Notes: generated by a model from the letters alone, not told the origin. A DNA stretch of 64,000 bases from Acinetobacter colistiniresistens (GCF_024582815.1 NZ_CP102099.1:496001-560000); one strand, 5' to 3'. Shown: positions 22,501 to 31,071, counted from the stretch's first letter. Translations and numbers: made by a program.

Positions 22501-23070
22501 GAACGTTGTGGACACACCTCACCTTGGGGTGAACAAGGTCTTGGCCTCGGGCTGGCGATCGTGCAACGCATGACCAGCCTGCTTGATTTTCCTGTCTATG
22601 TATATTCGCAACTGGGTAAAGGCTCATGCTTCATGATCGAAGTGCCGTTGGTCGATGCACCGAAAATTAAGATGAACACACCACAAGTGACCGCACTACA
22701 GCACACCGCCTACAAAGTGTTGTGTTTGGATAATGATGAAACCATTTTAGCAGGCATGCACACCTTGCTAAGTAAATGGGGGTATCAGATTTTTACGGCC
22801 ACTGAACCTGAGCAAGCATTGCAATTGATTGAACAGGAAGATATTCAGGTTTGGCTCATCGACCAACATTTAAACCATGATCAACGTGGTCTGGATTTCA
22901 TTGAACAATATCGTCCTGCACATATTCCAGTGGCCCTGATTACTGCAGATTCTGATCCTGAGTTACCACAATATTTAAAGCAGCAGAATATTGTATTGTT
23001 GAAAAAGCCATTAAAACCTGCGGGTTTAAGAGCTTGGTTATCAGGTTTAAAAATCATGCCAATGCAATAA
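19552..23070 (+). CDS. CrbS-like hybrid sensor kinase with SSS transporter domain
   Basis: A 1172-residue protein. Residues 1 to about 500 form a sodium:solute-symporter-like membrane domain (TTLGVYCSSWTFYGATGAA-type motif, GGLMLAVAFESFVKL). A linker follows, then a PAS domain (about 650-775: MTQGVSVVDKNMCLVAWNNQYLKLF) and a coiled coil (about 780-815). The HisKA domain has phospho-accepting His822 in AAASHDLLQPMHAARLF. An ATPase domain spans about 920-1035 (NFVSNALRYT, DTGPGI, GLGLAIV), and a receiver domain spans about 1055-1170 with Asp1104 in LIDQHL. This is the CbrA/CrbS architecture. It is divergent from yjcH-actP. CrbS with response regulator CrbR controls acetate uptake and activation genes in Vibrio and Pseudomonas, so the same job is inferred. 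No CrbR gene is in the window. A start at 19576 is also possible. Confidence 0.85.
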   Translation: MEFDHVSNMNSWLILGVLALYIVLLFGCAFFGEKHASRLGMRGRMLLFSLTLGVYCSSWTFYGATGAAVRQGVIFLPIYLGPLLFIWFGYDIWKRLGRIRQHHAISSIADFVAARYGKSGSLAALVTILAVIAIVPYLALQLRAIALSASVILEQNAHIHTTTNSVLVLTAVLAILAMIFGTRHIAHTEQHGGLMLAVAFESFVKLFALLCVAAFFLLQSPDNIKQVSSDVHQHFHDLQQLGVPETFWVQTLLAGLAMICLPRQFHVAVVELRDEKHIRGARRWFAAYLILTVIAIIPIASWALHSLPESLGTPDIAVLALPLSYQQEWLALLAFLGGFSASTGMLLVASVALSIMLSNDLIMPALWRFKIISRHDQHLPRVLKLTRRISIISVMLLGFLFFHFFNDINQLSVFGLLAFSAVAQFSPALIGGLYWRGASRQGVYVGLLMGFAMWSYTLLFPTVLRSLPDHYQDFAQHLLLFGPFDINGLRPEALLGFESFAPLTHGVLWSLGLNVVLYIWVSRLYRPSVAEQIQAESFFYYESKPLPSAQSNTDLTDLHLNAARLKVGDLLALAKRVTGDKPTLQAFQQFCEQNHVVLNENHVANGMWWRFTEQYLAGIIGAASARTLLTTAMINNGLALGQVANILDQASQWQRFNQNLLMTMIDHMTQGVSVVDKNMCLVAWNNQYLKLFDYPKDLVYVGCPIADLIRYNAERGECGPGPVEEHVRKRLHWMKVGSAHEFERIRKDGLVIQMRGNPIEGGGFVTTFADITAFRENEAILEERVSDRTQQLANALTEQQLALEQADKANQSKSRFLAAASHDLLQPMHAARLFSTALEQSVHSTEDQQTLQQLDRALYGAESMLSALLDIARLEGGTIQAKRQAYSLHDLLNDLELQFKSIAAQRNIQLSVHDTKFWVDTDPQWMRRIIQNFVSNALRYTAQGRVVVGVLRSAQRPKHIRIGVWDTGPGINEQQRLKLFQEFERCGHTSPWGEQGLGLGLAIVQRMTSLLDFPVYVYSQLGKGSCFMIEVPLVDAPKIKMNTPQVTALQHTAYKVLCLDNDETILAGMHTLLSKWGYQIFTATEPEQALQLIEQEDIQVWLIDQHLNHDQRGLDFIEQYRPAHIPVALITADSDPELPQYLKQQNIVLLKKPLKPAGLRAWLSGLKIMPMQ

Positions 23071-23171
23071 ATGACCAAATATTTTGCAACATAGGCAAAA
23101 ACCATCAAAAAGCAGCGCTTAGTGCAACGATAAATTGACCAAAGTGCTCAAATCATGATTGGCTATGGCAA

Positions 23172-23199
23172 AAACGTTCACTTACATTAGTGAACGTTT
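23172..23199. promoter_or_regulatory. Large perfect palindrome upstream of unknown gene
   Basis: AAACGTTCACT (23172-23182), a 6-bp centre, AGTGAACGTTT (23189-23199): an 11-bp perfect inverted repeat. There is no T tract, so it is not a terminator. It has the size and symmetry of a TetR-type operator and lies about 190 bp before the gene at 23387. The rest of 23071-23386 shows nothing else. Confidence 0.5.
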
Positions 23200-23386
23200 G
23201 TACACTTACTTACAATTAAATAAGATGCTGTTTTTATTATTAAATTTTAGCATAAAAATCCTATCTACAACTTTAGTCGTATTCTACTTGCTTTCTTGAT
23301 CCCGCATAAATTGATCAACGAGATTGAAAGCCCAATGAAGGTTTATTGGGTTCTCATCACAAACATTGTCAAAAAGGACATTGATC

Positions 23387-24148
23387 ATGAATAGTAATCA
23401 CTCATCAACTGACCACAGTTCACAACAGCTGTATCGCCAATATAGTGCCAATGCATTATTACCTGAGCTGGATTGGCAAACGATTTTTGTGCATAGCAAA
23501 CTGGAGGATACCCATTTACGTGCACTGAATACGCTTTATCAAGCCGCTGTTCCACTGGCACTCAATGTATTTGATCAACTCAATTTTGATGTGTTTGCAC
23601 CTGCGGCTTACCATCCACAAGGCTTGGGCTTATTTGAAAAACTGGCACAACAAGAACAAAAATTCTTGGAAGCGCTGGAAAATGAATCTGCTCATCTTGA
23701 CCATGAGACCCGCCATCAAATCTGGAGTATGTTATTGCGTGGTGGTGCGGTACTGGTCTTCAAAGCCTGGTTAGGTCATGTCAAAGGCGGCGAAAACCAG
23801 CTCGATAAAACCCAGTTTGATGAACTTTCTGATTTACTATTTATCAAAACACGTCCTGATCAATTGGCTCAACGCTTAAAAGTTGATACCAATGCCCCGC
23901 TTACCCATATTTTCTTGATGTATGAAAATGACGTGTTTCTGGATCACTTTAACAGTTTGGAAACCGCCGCTTTATTTGTTGATTTGGGTGTATATGATGC
24001 TGCATTTTTAAGTTTGCGTGATGATCGTGTGGCTGAATATCTCAAAGCCAAAGGTTATGTGACTCAAGAGCAGATTGATGATTTGCAATGCGCATTGAAT
24101 CCCTTGTATTGCGATAGCTTAATGCCAAAACAGGATTGTCTGGCCTAA
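23387..24148 (+). CDS. Hypothetical protein, unrecognised
   Basis: A 253-residue soluble protein starting at the ATG at 23387, which has AAAAAGGA upstream (an in-frame start at 23366 lacks this). I do not recognise a family. The composition is helical and acidic, with LDWQTIFVHSKLEDTHLRALNTLY near the N-terminus, a hydrophobic MLLRGGAVLVFKAWLGHVKGG segment near the middle, and two cysteines at the end (LQCALNPLYCD). No signal peptide or membrane helix is evident. It is a single-gene unit with its own terminator and a strong upstream palindrome, so it is probably regulated on its own. Confidence 0.75.
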   Translation: MNSNHSSTDHSSQQLYRQYSANALLPELDWQTIFVHSKLEDTHLRALNTLYQAAVPLALNVFDQLNFDVFAPAAYHPQGLGLFEKLAQQEQKFLEALENESAHLDHETRHQIWSMLLRGGAVLVFKAWLGHVKGGENQLDKTQFDELSDLLFIKTRPDQLAQRLKVDTNAPLTHIFLMYENDVFLDHFNSLETAALFVDLGVYDAAFLSLRDDRVAEYLKAKGYVTQEQIDDLQCALNPLYCDSLMPKQDCLA

Positions 24149-24153
24149 CCGAC

Positions 24154-24181
24154 CGAGGCCACAATCAAGATTGTGGCTTCG
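24154..24181. terminator. Terminator after the unknown gene
   Basis: CGAGGCCACAATC pairs with GATTGTGGCTTCG around a 2-nt loop (more open in practice), followed by CTTTGGCTTTTC. It lies between convergent genes. Confidence 0.65.
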
Positions 24182-24195
24182 CTTTGGCTTTTCAT

Positions 24196-25386
24196 TCAAG
24201 AACGATCTTTTTCTAAACGCTGTTTATGAATCTGCATCACCACATCACTAAACTCGTTTAAAACATAATTGACCCATAAACGGCTATACCAGTTATATTC
24301 AGTGGATAAACGATAATCAATGCTCAGAATCAACTTGGTGGTGTGCGCATCGATTTGTTGCAACTGATAATCTGTTTTCAGCAAATCGAAATACTTACCG
24401 CCCATTTCCAGGTAGTCATCCAGTGATCCCTTCGGAAAAGAATCTGGAGCAAACTGGTATTTCCATGACAATAAATACGGCGCATGTGATGCGGTCACCT
24501 TTTCTTCAAACTTGATACCACGTTCCCACTGGATGGTGCGTATCAGCTCGCCTTCATGCTGCTCGGTCATACCAAAAATAGGTTTGGGAAAGCCCATGCT
24601 AAAAATAAAACTGTGTTTGACTTCTTCAGGCTGAATCTTACCAATTTGGTTAATAGCCTGAAATACTTGCTGTGCTGGCGCATGAATCACGACCGAGCGC
24701 TGGGTTTGTCCATATTCAGTACGGCTAAAATCAGGCAACAACAACCATAAAATCAGAGGCAGCAGTGCAAAAGAATAGATTTTTGCACTAGGTTTCCATA
24801 GATAATGACAAATCAATCGCATCAAGCCCGCACCCAGCAGCAACCCCATCAACAGAATGGGCAAGAGCATGATTAGACAGATAATGCCTTCTCTCAACAC
24901 GATCACACAGAATACAATCACGATCACAAAAACAAGCGGCTGAATTTTAAACAGTCTGGAGAGAAAAATGGGATTGGGCTGTTTTCGAATCATAAAGTAT
25001 TCAAATAATGAACCGAGTATTGCCGGAATCACGAGAACCACGACAAAGGACATTAGATCTTTGGCATAACTACTCAGCAGTACGGTAAATGCCATCAAAC
25101 TCGCAGCCAGAATTAGCGGTAAAATCCGTAAAAAAGACGATCTGGCTGGATAAACCTTTTCCAAAGCATAAGGCAGATCATGAGTTAAATTTGTCAGAAC
25201 AAGCACATAACTGTTCTGCTCATGCTTAATTTTATGCACATGGTAGTGCCTGAATCCTGCCTGCCGCAACATCTGATCGATACTGTCCCGAACTTCATCA
25301 GTCCAGGCTTCAACTACAATGCGGGCATACCCCTGTTGTTGTAATTCTTGAATAATTGTTATTTTCTGGTCCCAAATATGATGCAT
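24196..25386 (-). CDS. SRPBCC-domain membrane protein
   Basis: A 396-residue protein in three parts. A short cytoplasmic N-terminal domain (residues 1-80) is followed by a membrane domain of about six helices (about 85-235). The C-terminal domain of about 155 residues starts at RSVVIHAPAQQVFQAINQIGKI, the opening strand and helix of the SRPBCC/polyketide-cyclase fold, and continues with ERGIKFEEKVTASHAPYLLSWKY. Such domains bind hydrophobic ligands in a deep pocket. The function is unknown. It lies 65 bp after the copper receptor gene on the same strand, with a hairpin between them, so it may be partly co-transcribed. Confidence 0.65.
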   Translation of the reverse strand: MHHIWDQKITIIQELQQQGYARIVVEAWTDEVRDSIDQMLRQAGFRHYHVHKIKHEQNSYVLVLTNLTHDLPYALEKVYPARSSFLRILPLILAASLMAFTVLLSSYAKDLMSFVVVLVIPAILGSLFEYFMIRKQPNPIFLSRLFKIQPLVFVIVIVFCVIVLREGIICLIMLLPILLMGLLLGAGLMRLICHYLWKPSAKIYSFALLPLILWLLLPDFSRTEYGQTQRSVVIHAPAQQVFQAINQIGKIQPEEVKHSFIFSMGFPKPIFGMTEQHEGELIRTIQWERGIKFEEKVTASHAPYLLSWKYQFAPDSFPKGSLDDYLEMGGKYFDLLKTDYQLQQIDAHTTKLILSIDYRLSTEYNWYSRLWVNYVLNEFSDVVMQIHKQRLEKDRS

Positions 25387-25404
25387 CTTTTCCTTAACCT
25401 CGTT

Positions 25405-25439
25405 TCAATCAGCCCAACGTCTTCGATTGGGCTGATTGA
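25405..25439 (-). other. Hairpin between the copper receptor gene and the SRPBCC gene
   Basis: A 13-bp perfect stem built on AATCAGCCCAA / TTGGGCTGATT with a 9-nt loop. On the minus strand no T tract follows, so it is a poor intrinsic terminator. It could be an mRNA-stabilising or attenuating hairpin. Confidence 0.5.
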
Positions 25440-25451
25440 TTCTAACTCAGC

Positions 25452-27572
25452 TTAGAACTTCATGCTCATACGCATCCAATAATTGCGTCCAGTATTATTG
25501 AACTGCTCTTCACTGGCAAAACCAAAGCCTGAACTACCGGCTTTATTGAGATGCTCTGTATAAGTTTTATCCAACACATTATCGACACCGACTGAAAGGT
25601 CGATATCTTTACTCAGACTATAACTACCATTTAACGAAATCGTTGAGAAACCAGCACTTGGTTTGAGGTCATAACCCACAATGTTCCCTTGATGCAAACT
25701 GACACGGTTTTGCTGATCTACCACACGCCACAACATGCCCAGTGTATATTTATCTGCGACATAACGTAGGTTCAAACGTCCTTCTAATGGTGCAATTTGT
25801 GGTAAAGGTGTATTGTCCGTGGTATTTTTACCCCACGCATACATGGCACTTAGATCCGCTTGGATATGATCATTAAACTGATAGCCAATTCCAGCCTCGG
25901 CACCTGCAATCGTGGCATCCACATTCTTGGCGCTTGCAGTAATCTCACTGCTGCCATGCCCGCCATGTCCACCACCATGCAAATGGCTATGATCATGATA
26001 ATTCATCAGAATATAATCATCAATCAACCCTGCATACGCCGACACCCAAGACGTAAAAGCGCCCTGTTGCTGGGTAAAACCAAGATCTAACTGCAAGGTT
26101 TTCTCTGGACGCACACCATTAAAAGTATTTGTCGAACCTGCATTGCCATGTTCAGGACTGAACAACTCCCAATAATCAGGCATACGTTCGACATAACCCA
26201 CGCCAACATAACTATTTAAGCCATGTTCAACATTCTGATTTTCCAAACGCACAAATGCACTTGGTAGAGTTTTTTCAAGCTGGGTATTGAATCCTTTGGC
26301 TTTAGAGTCAGCTCGCTCATCATCCACCTTCACCTGATCGACACGTGCGCCTGTCACGATTTTATTTTGCGGGTTCAATTGATAAGTCAATTCACCAAAT
26401 GCCCCATACGATTGAAACCGCATATCTTGGCGAAATGGCACATTCATGGAAGGCATCGTCGGTGAAGACATACTACCGCCATGTTTATTGAACTGAGAAT
26501 CAACCCCACTGATCAAGCTCCATTGATCCCATGCAGAAGTCATGGCTAATCTTGAGTTTAAAGTACGGCGCGTCACTTGCATGGACATCGGGTTTGGCAT
26601 CAACATGCTGTGTTCACCATGTTGCATTTCAACCAAAGGCGGTGTACGCAGGCTATAATTATCCATAATATGGTCGTTATAACTGTAGTTCACCTGACCT
26701 TCAATTTTCTTGATCACATCGGTGACATTTTTCTTTTCAAACCGTAAACCTAAGCTTTCACGGGCGAATTGGGCACCGTCCATACCACGACCAGCATATT
26801 CCGCTTCGCCATCAGCCTTGCCACCCGTCAATTCCAGCCAGGTATTCTCATCTGGCATCCAGCCTAAAGCGACATCGGCATTCCAGCGTTCCCATGAAGA
26901 TGGAATGGTTTTACCATCACCATCTTGATAACTATTCGATTCAGAACGATTGGCATTTAAGCGGATATATTTTTTCTCATCACCAAGTGCCGCTTCAACA
27001 TTCTGATCTAAACGTCCAAACGAACCCCACAATACACTCGCCTGCCCACGATATGGTTTTTCTTGCGTAAGCTTTTCAGGTTCACGTTCAAAAATCACCG
27101 TCGCTGCTGAGCCGGTATTGGCATATTGAACAGTTTGCGGCCCTTTAATCACTGAGATTCGATCATAACTTTCAGGGGAAATATAAGAGGTTGGTGCATC
27201 CATACGAGCAGGACATGCACCGAGGTTCTCGCTACCATCAGTCAAAATCTTGATGCGGGAACCAAACATACCACGGAAAGTTACATCCCCATTGGTGCCA
27301 CCGCTTTGTATCGAATTAAACCCCATAATGCTTTGTAGATAATCCGCCCCATCTGTCGCAGGGATCGGTTGAATCGGTTGCTTTGGATCGGCTTGCACCA
27401 CCAGACCATTATTCTGATTCGGTTGTTGTGCTGTTATCACAATCGGTGCAAGTGAGGTGTGCGCATGATGAGTATCTGCTTGCTCAACAGGATTTGCCCA
27501 AGCCATCACTGTATTTGAGGCAGCCAAGATCGCAACCGTAAGCGGTTGTAGTAAAAATTTAGGTTGAGCCAT
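25452..27572 (-). CDS. oprC: TonB-dependent copper receptor (OprC/NosA family)
   Basis: A 706-residue outer-membrane receptor. A signal peptide (about residues 1-26) is followed by a His-containing segment (QADTHHAHTS), a plug domain (about 60-170: GGTNGDVTFRGMFGSRIKIL) and a 22-strand barrel ending in RNYWMRMSMKF with the terminal Phe. Copper-site features are GACPARMDAPTSY (Cys120 and Met124, equivalent to the CxxxM site of OprC), Met-rich loops (HGEHSMLMPNPMSM; GGSMSSPTMPSMNVPF) and a His/Gly loop (HDHSHLHGGGHGGHG). These support copper uptake. It follows the DUF2946 gene on the same strand, a pairing common in copper loci. Confidence 0.92.
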   Translation of the reverse strand: MAQPKFLLQPLTVAILAASNTVMAWANPVEQADTHHAHTSLAPIVITAQQPNQNNGLVVQADPKQPIQPIPATDGADYLQSIMGFNSIQSGGTNGDVTFRGMFGSRIKILTDGSENLGACPARMDAPTSYISPESYDRISVIKGPQTVQYANTGSAATVIFEREPEKLTQEKPYRGQASVLWGSFGRLDQNVEAALGDEKKYIRLNANRSESNSYQDGDGKTIPSSWERWNADVALGWMPDENTWLELTGGKADGEAEYAGRGMDGAQFARESLGLRFEKKNVTDVIKKIEGQVNYSYNDHIMDNYSLRTPPLVEMQHGEHSMLMPNPMSMQVTRRTLNSRLAMTSAWDQWSLISGVDSQFNKHGGSMSSPTMPSMNVPFRQDMRFQSYGAFGELTYQLNPQNKIVTGARVDQVKVDDERADSKAKGFNTQLEKTLPSAFVRLENQNVEHGLNSYVGVGYVERMPDYWELFSPEHGNAGSTNTFNGVRPEKTLQLDLGFTQQQGAFTSWVSAYAGLIDDYILMNYHDHSHLHGGGHGGHGSSEITASAKNVDATIAGAEAGIGYQFNDHIQADLSAMYAWGKNTTDNTPLPQIAPLEGRLNLRYVADKYTLGMLWRVVDQQNRVSLHQGNIVGYDLKPSAGFSTISLNGSYSLSKDIDLSVGVDNVLDKTYTEHLNKAGSSGFGFASEEQFNNTGRNYWMRMSMKF

Positions 27573-27644
27573 GATCGGTCTCTCTTAAAACATAAATAAA
27601 ACGTGGCTAGGGCTATAAAAACCCTAACGAAAATAAAGTCTTAA

Positions 27645-28082
27645 TTATGCAAAGAGTGGTGGTGCTCGCCCTTGAGGCAATAAAAACAAACGTTGTAGCG
27701 CAAAATAAATATGCTTAAACGCTTGTTGATAGGCAATTAGACGGATTTGGATGCGGACCAGAACTTCTTTCACCCCCAATTCAGGCGGCAATACCAAATT
27801 GGCATACACCGTACAGTACTGACATTGGTGATTGGGATCGTGATGATCGTGTTGCGGCCTCGACACTTGAGCGTGTTCAAGCTGAGCTACATGATGCTGA
27901 GATGCATGGGCCGAATGGCTCTGCGAAGCTTGTAATTTAGGTAAGAGTAAGGCCTGAGTAATGGTTTCACAGACTGGCGCGATTTGATACTGCTTCGGAA
28001 GTAACGGCTGCAAGAAAACCGCAATCTGTAAACAGACCGCGGTTAAGGCAAGCAGCAAGCCACAACGAAACAGAGACAACAT
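27645..28082 (-). CDS. DUF2946 family protein
   Basis: A 145-residue protein with an N-terminal hydrophobic segment (about residues 5-30) and a central His-rich region (SHSAHASQHHVAQLEHAQVSRPQHDHHD) followed by HQCQYC. The CxxC with nearby His residues and the RAPPLFA ending are DUF2946 traits. The members sit beside copper receptors and probably bind copper in the periplasm; there is no firm biochemistry. It starts 11 bp after the def stop and precedes oprC by 72 bp, so it may be read from the def promoter or from one inside def. Confidence 0.78.
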   Translation of the reverse strand: MLSLFRCGLLLALTAVCLQIAVFLQPLLPKQYQIAPVCETITQALLLPKLQASQSHSAHASQHHVAQLEHAQVSRPQHDHHDPNHQCQYCTVYANLVLPPELGVKEVLVRIQIRLIAYQQAFKHIYFALQRLFLLPQGRAPPLFA

Positions 28083-28093
28083 CTTTAAAAAAA

Positions 28094-28624
28094 TTATCGC
28101 TTGACGCTAACTTTTTCTTTTTCGCGCTGGCGAACCACCTTTTCCACTTTTTCACGTGCGCGCTGACGCTTCAACGGTGATAAATAGTCAACAAAAAGTT
28201 TGCCATTTAAGTGATCCATTTCATGTTGGATACAAACAGCGAGAAGTTCGTCAGCTTCTAACTCAAATGCTTGACCTTCAAGGTTAATTGCCTCGATTTT
28301 TACGCGTGACGGACGCTCAACTTTGTCGTATATTTGAGGCACAGAGAGACAGCCTTCTTCATACGGCTGCGTATCTTCGGTCAGTGGAATGACTTTGGGG
28401 TTAATGAACACCATCGGTTGGTTTTTCTCTTCAGAGATGTCCATAACAATAAGCTGAATATGATGATCAACCTGAGTTGCCGCTAAACCGATACCCGGTG
28501 CCTCGTACATGGTTTCAAACATATCTGCTGCAAGCTGACGAATATCATCAGTGACTTCTTCGACTGGCTTGGCAATGGTACGAAGGCGGGGATCAGGAAA
28601 ACTTAGAATAGGTAATAAGGCCAT
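28094..28624 (-). CDS. def: Peptide deformylase
   Basis: A 176-residue metalloenzyme removing the formyl group from the N-terminal methionine of new proteins. All three motifs are present: [10 protein letters not shown] (motif 1), EGCLSVP (motif 2, metal-binding Cys) and QHEMDHLNG (motif 3, HExxH). The ATG at 28624 gives [15 protein letters not shown], the usual start; a frame extending to 28654 is rejected. The C-terminal tail is basic and slightly long ([17 protein letters not shown]). It is divergent from the LysM gene, which precedes dprA, a standard gammaproteobacterial def/LysM/dprA neighbourhood. Confidence 0.95.
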   Translation of the reverse strand: MALLPILSFPDPRLRTIAKPVEEVTDDIRQLAADMFETMYEAPGIGLAATQVDHHIQLIVMDISEEKNQPMVFINPKVIPLTEDTQPYEEGCLSVPQIYDKVERPSRVKIEAINLEGQAFELEADELLAVCIQHEMDHLNGKLFVDYLSPLKRQRAREKVEKVVRQREKEKVSVKR

Positions 28625-28746
28625 ACTGTCGTCCTCACTTATGCCATTGATCAAAAAACCAACTGAAGGGAATGCTTGATCAAAAAATTGTGTGTAAAGT
28701 CGTTATTATAGCGCAACTACACACATAATTTTTAGGAATTATGATA

Positions 28747-29898
28747 ATGAAAAAGGTTTTAAACGGCATACACTCATTTCATGCCTTGGGGTTAAAAAAA
28801 CAACTGATTGCTGCTGCGATTTGTGCAGGACTGGGGATGGGAGTAAATTTTGCCCATGCAGCCAGCCCAAATGTCAGCCCACCCTCAGTTAAAGTCGGTG
28901 CCCCACACGTTTATGTGGTGAAAAAAGGCGATACACTTTGGGATATCTCAGGGAAGTTTTTAAGCAAGCCATGGCGCTGGCCAGAAATCTGGGCAAGCAA
29001 CAAACATGTCAAAAATCCGCACTGGATTTATCCAGGCGATCGCTTGCTGCTGTGCAGCTTGAACGGTAAACCCTTAGTTGGTAAAGATGAAGGCGACGGT
29101 TGTGACGGAATTATCCGTCGTTATACGGGGAATACCTCAACATTACGCCCGCAAGTGCGTGTCGAAGCATTGAACAACAGCGTTCCAGTGATTCCTCTGG
29201 CCGATATTCAACAATGGCTGGAACGTACTTCAGTTCTGCCAGCGGATGCCATTGCCAACACTCCTTATATCCTGGGCACAGCAGATAACCGTGTCATCGC
29301 TGGTAAAGGTCAGAGTGTTTATGTCCGAGGCAAAGGTCTGGAAAATGGCCAACGCTATGGGGTCTTCCGTGAAGGTGAACCTTATGTGGTCTTAGATCCA
29401 AATGGTAAAAAGCAGGTCCTTGGTGTTGAACTGACCCAAGTCGCTTCAGGCGTTACCATTCGCAATGAAAATGACATCACCACGCTTGAACTCACGGAAA
29501 GTTATAACGGCGAAGTGCGACGTGGCGATCGGGTAATGGCCGAACAAGATGCCATGTTACCAACTTTATTCTATCCCGTTGATGCTCAGCAGATCAAAGA
29601 CGGCGGCAAAATCATTCGGGTGATGGGTTCAATTGGTACAGCGGCCAAAAATGGCGTTGTAACGATTGATCGTGGCACCGCAGACGGCGTTGAAATCGGT
29701 CAGGTGCTCAGTGTCTACCAAGATGGTGAAATGATCAGAGACCCAAAAACCAAAGAAAAAGTTAAACTACCAGGTCAATATCTGGGAAGCATCATGGTCT
29801 TTAAGAGCTTTGATCGGATCAGCTATGCCTACGTGCTTGAAAGTGAACTGCCAATCAAGATTGGCTCAAATATTAAGCCACCCCGCCTCGATGACTGA
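28747..29898 (+). CDS. LysM peptidoglycan-binding protein
   Basis: A 383-residue exported protein. AGGA lies 11 bp upstream of the ATG at 28747; the ATG at 28741 is too close to it. A signal peptide ends around NFAHA. One LysM domain (about residues 50-98, VYVVKKGDTLWDISGKFL to IYPGDRLLLC) binds glycan chains. The rest, about 280 residues, has repeated beta-rich blocks (GQSVYVRGKGLENGQRYGVFREGEPYVV; GTADGVEIGQVLSVYQDGEMIRD). This is the YgaU-like LysM protein that normally precedes dprA. Its role in the envelope is structural or regulatory and not defined. Confidence 0.88.
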   Translation: MKKVLNGIHSFHALGLKKQLIAAAICAGLGMGVNFAHAASPNVSPPSVKVGAPHVYVVKKGDTLWDISGKFLSKPWRWPEIWASNKHVKNPHWIYPGDRLLLCSLNGKPLVGKDEGDGCDGIIRRYTGNTSTLRPQVRVEALNNSVPVIPLADIQQWLERTSVLPADAIANTPYILGTADNRVIAGKGQSVYVRGKGLENGQRYGVFREGEPYVVLDPNGKKQVLGVELTQVASGVTIRNENDITTLELTESYNGEVRRGDRVMAEQDAMLPTLFYPVDAQQIKDGGKIIRVMGSIGTAAKNGVVTIDRGTADGVEIGQVLSVYQDGEMIRDPKTKEKVKLPGQYLGSIMVFKSFDRISYAYVLESELPIKIGSNIKPPRLDD

Positions 29899-29908
29899 GT
29901 AATTGCCG

Positions 29909-31036
29909 ATGTTGAATCAACTATCACCACATCACTATCACACTGTGCTGGTGTGGTATTTGGTTCAACATTCACTCTCCAGTTTTGCCAAGCTTCAACA
30001 ACATTTTGGTAATTGTGAACAAGCCACACAGCCACACCGTTTCTCTGAATGGTCACAACTGGGCTTACACGCCAATCACTTAAAACGTTTGGCGGAATTT
30101 CAAAGTCCTCAGGGTCAACAACAATTTAAACAGTTGCTTGATCAGGTGTGTAAACATAGTGATTTTATCCTGACTCCTGAAGATCTGGGCTATCCGACCC
30201 AATTACAGCCTTATGCAGACCGCCCCCCGATTTTATTTGGACAAGGTCAGGCACAAGCCTTATTACAACCGCAAATTGCCATGGTCGGTAGTCGTAAACC
30301 GAGTCCTCATGGACGACAAGTTGCTTATGATTTTGCCTATTATCTTAGTGAAAAAGGCTTCTATATCAGCAGTGGTTTGGCGCAGGGTATTGATCAAGCC
30401 GCGCATCAAGGAGCTTTAGCTCATCAACGCACCATTGCCGTGACGGGCACTGGTTTAGATAGCGTTTACCCTGCTCAGCACAAGCAATTGGCACAACAAA
30501 TTACCCAATCAGGTGCTGTCATCACTGAGTTTTTACCCTCCACCCTGCCATTGCAACAGCATTTCCCAAGACGTAATCGAATTGTCAGTGGTTTGAGTCT
30601 GGGGGTATTGGTGGTCGAAGCTGCGCTGAAAAGCGGCTCTCTCATCACAGCGAATGAAGCAGCCAATCAAGGCAAAATGGTCTTTGCGATTCCTGGACAT
30701 ATTTACAGTGAGCATCATCAAGGTTGTCATCAACTGATTCGGGAAGGTGCGATTCTGGTCGACCATCCCGAGCAAATCATTGAAGATTTAGCCTTGCCAA
30801 CGCAATGGCAAACGCAACAACAAACCGTGGAAGCCATCAACTCTCCACCTAGCCTGCCAACCCATTTGATTGCGTTGTATCAAAGTCTAGACTGGGTCGG
30901 ACAAGATATAGATCAACTGGCACAGCGCCATCCAATCACGACTGCAGCACTCACCGCTCAATTGATGGAGCTGGAATTACTCGGTTTATGCCTGCAACAA
31001 GCAGGCCGCTATTTACGTTGCCGCCCAATGCATTAA
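29909..31036 (+). CDS. dprA: DNA-processing protein DprA
   Basis: A 375-residue protein that loads RecA on incoming single-stranded DNA during natural transformation. The Rossmann-like core (about residues 125-290) shows MVGSRKPSPHGRQVAYDFAYYL, SSGLAQGIDQAAHQGAL, TGTGLDSVYPAQHKQL and FPRRNRIVSGLSLGVLVVEA. A C-terminal winged-helix domain (about 310-370) completes it. The ATG at 29909 is preferred over a TTG two codons earlier. It follows the LysM gene by 10 bp and precedes tsaC. Confidence 0.95.
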   Translation: MLNQLSPHHYHTVLVWYLVQHSLSSFAKLQQHFGNCEQATQPHRFSEWSQLGLHANHLKRLAEFQSPQGQQQFKQLLDQVCKHSDFILTPEDLGYPTQLQPYADRPPILFGQGQAQALLQPQIAMVGSRKPSPHGRQVAYDFAYYLSEKGFYISSGLAQGIDQAAHQGALAHQRTIAVTGTGLDSVYPAQHKQLAQQITQSGAVITEFLPSTLPLQQHFPRRNRIVSGLSLGVLVVEAALKSGSLITANEAANQGKMVFAIPGHIYSEHHQGCHQLIREGAILVDHPEQIIEDLALPTQWQTQQQTVEAINSPPSLPTHLIALYQSLDWVGQDIDQLAQRHPITTAALTAQLMELELLGLCLQQAGRYLRCRPMH

Positions 31037-31071
31037 ACTAGTCATATTCTCCCATTTGTTTTAGTTATCCT

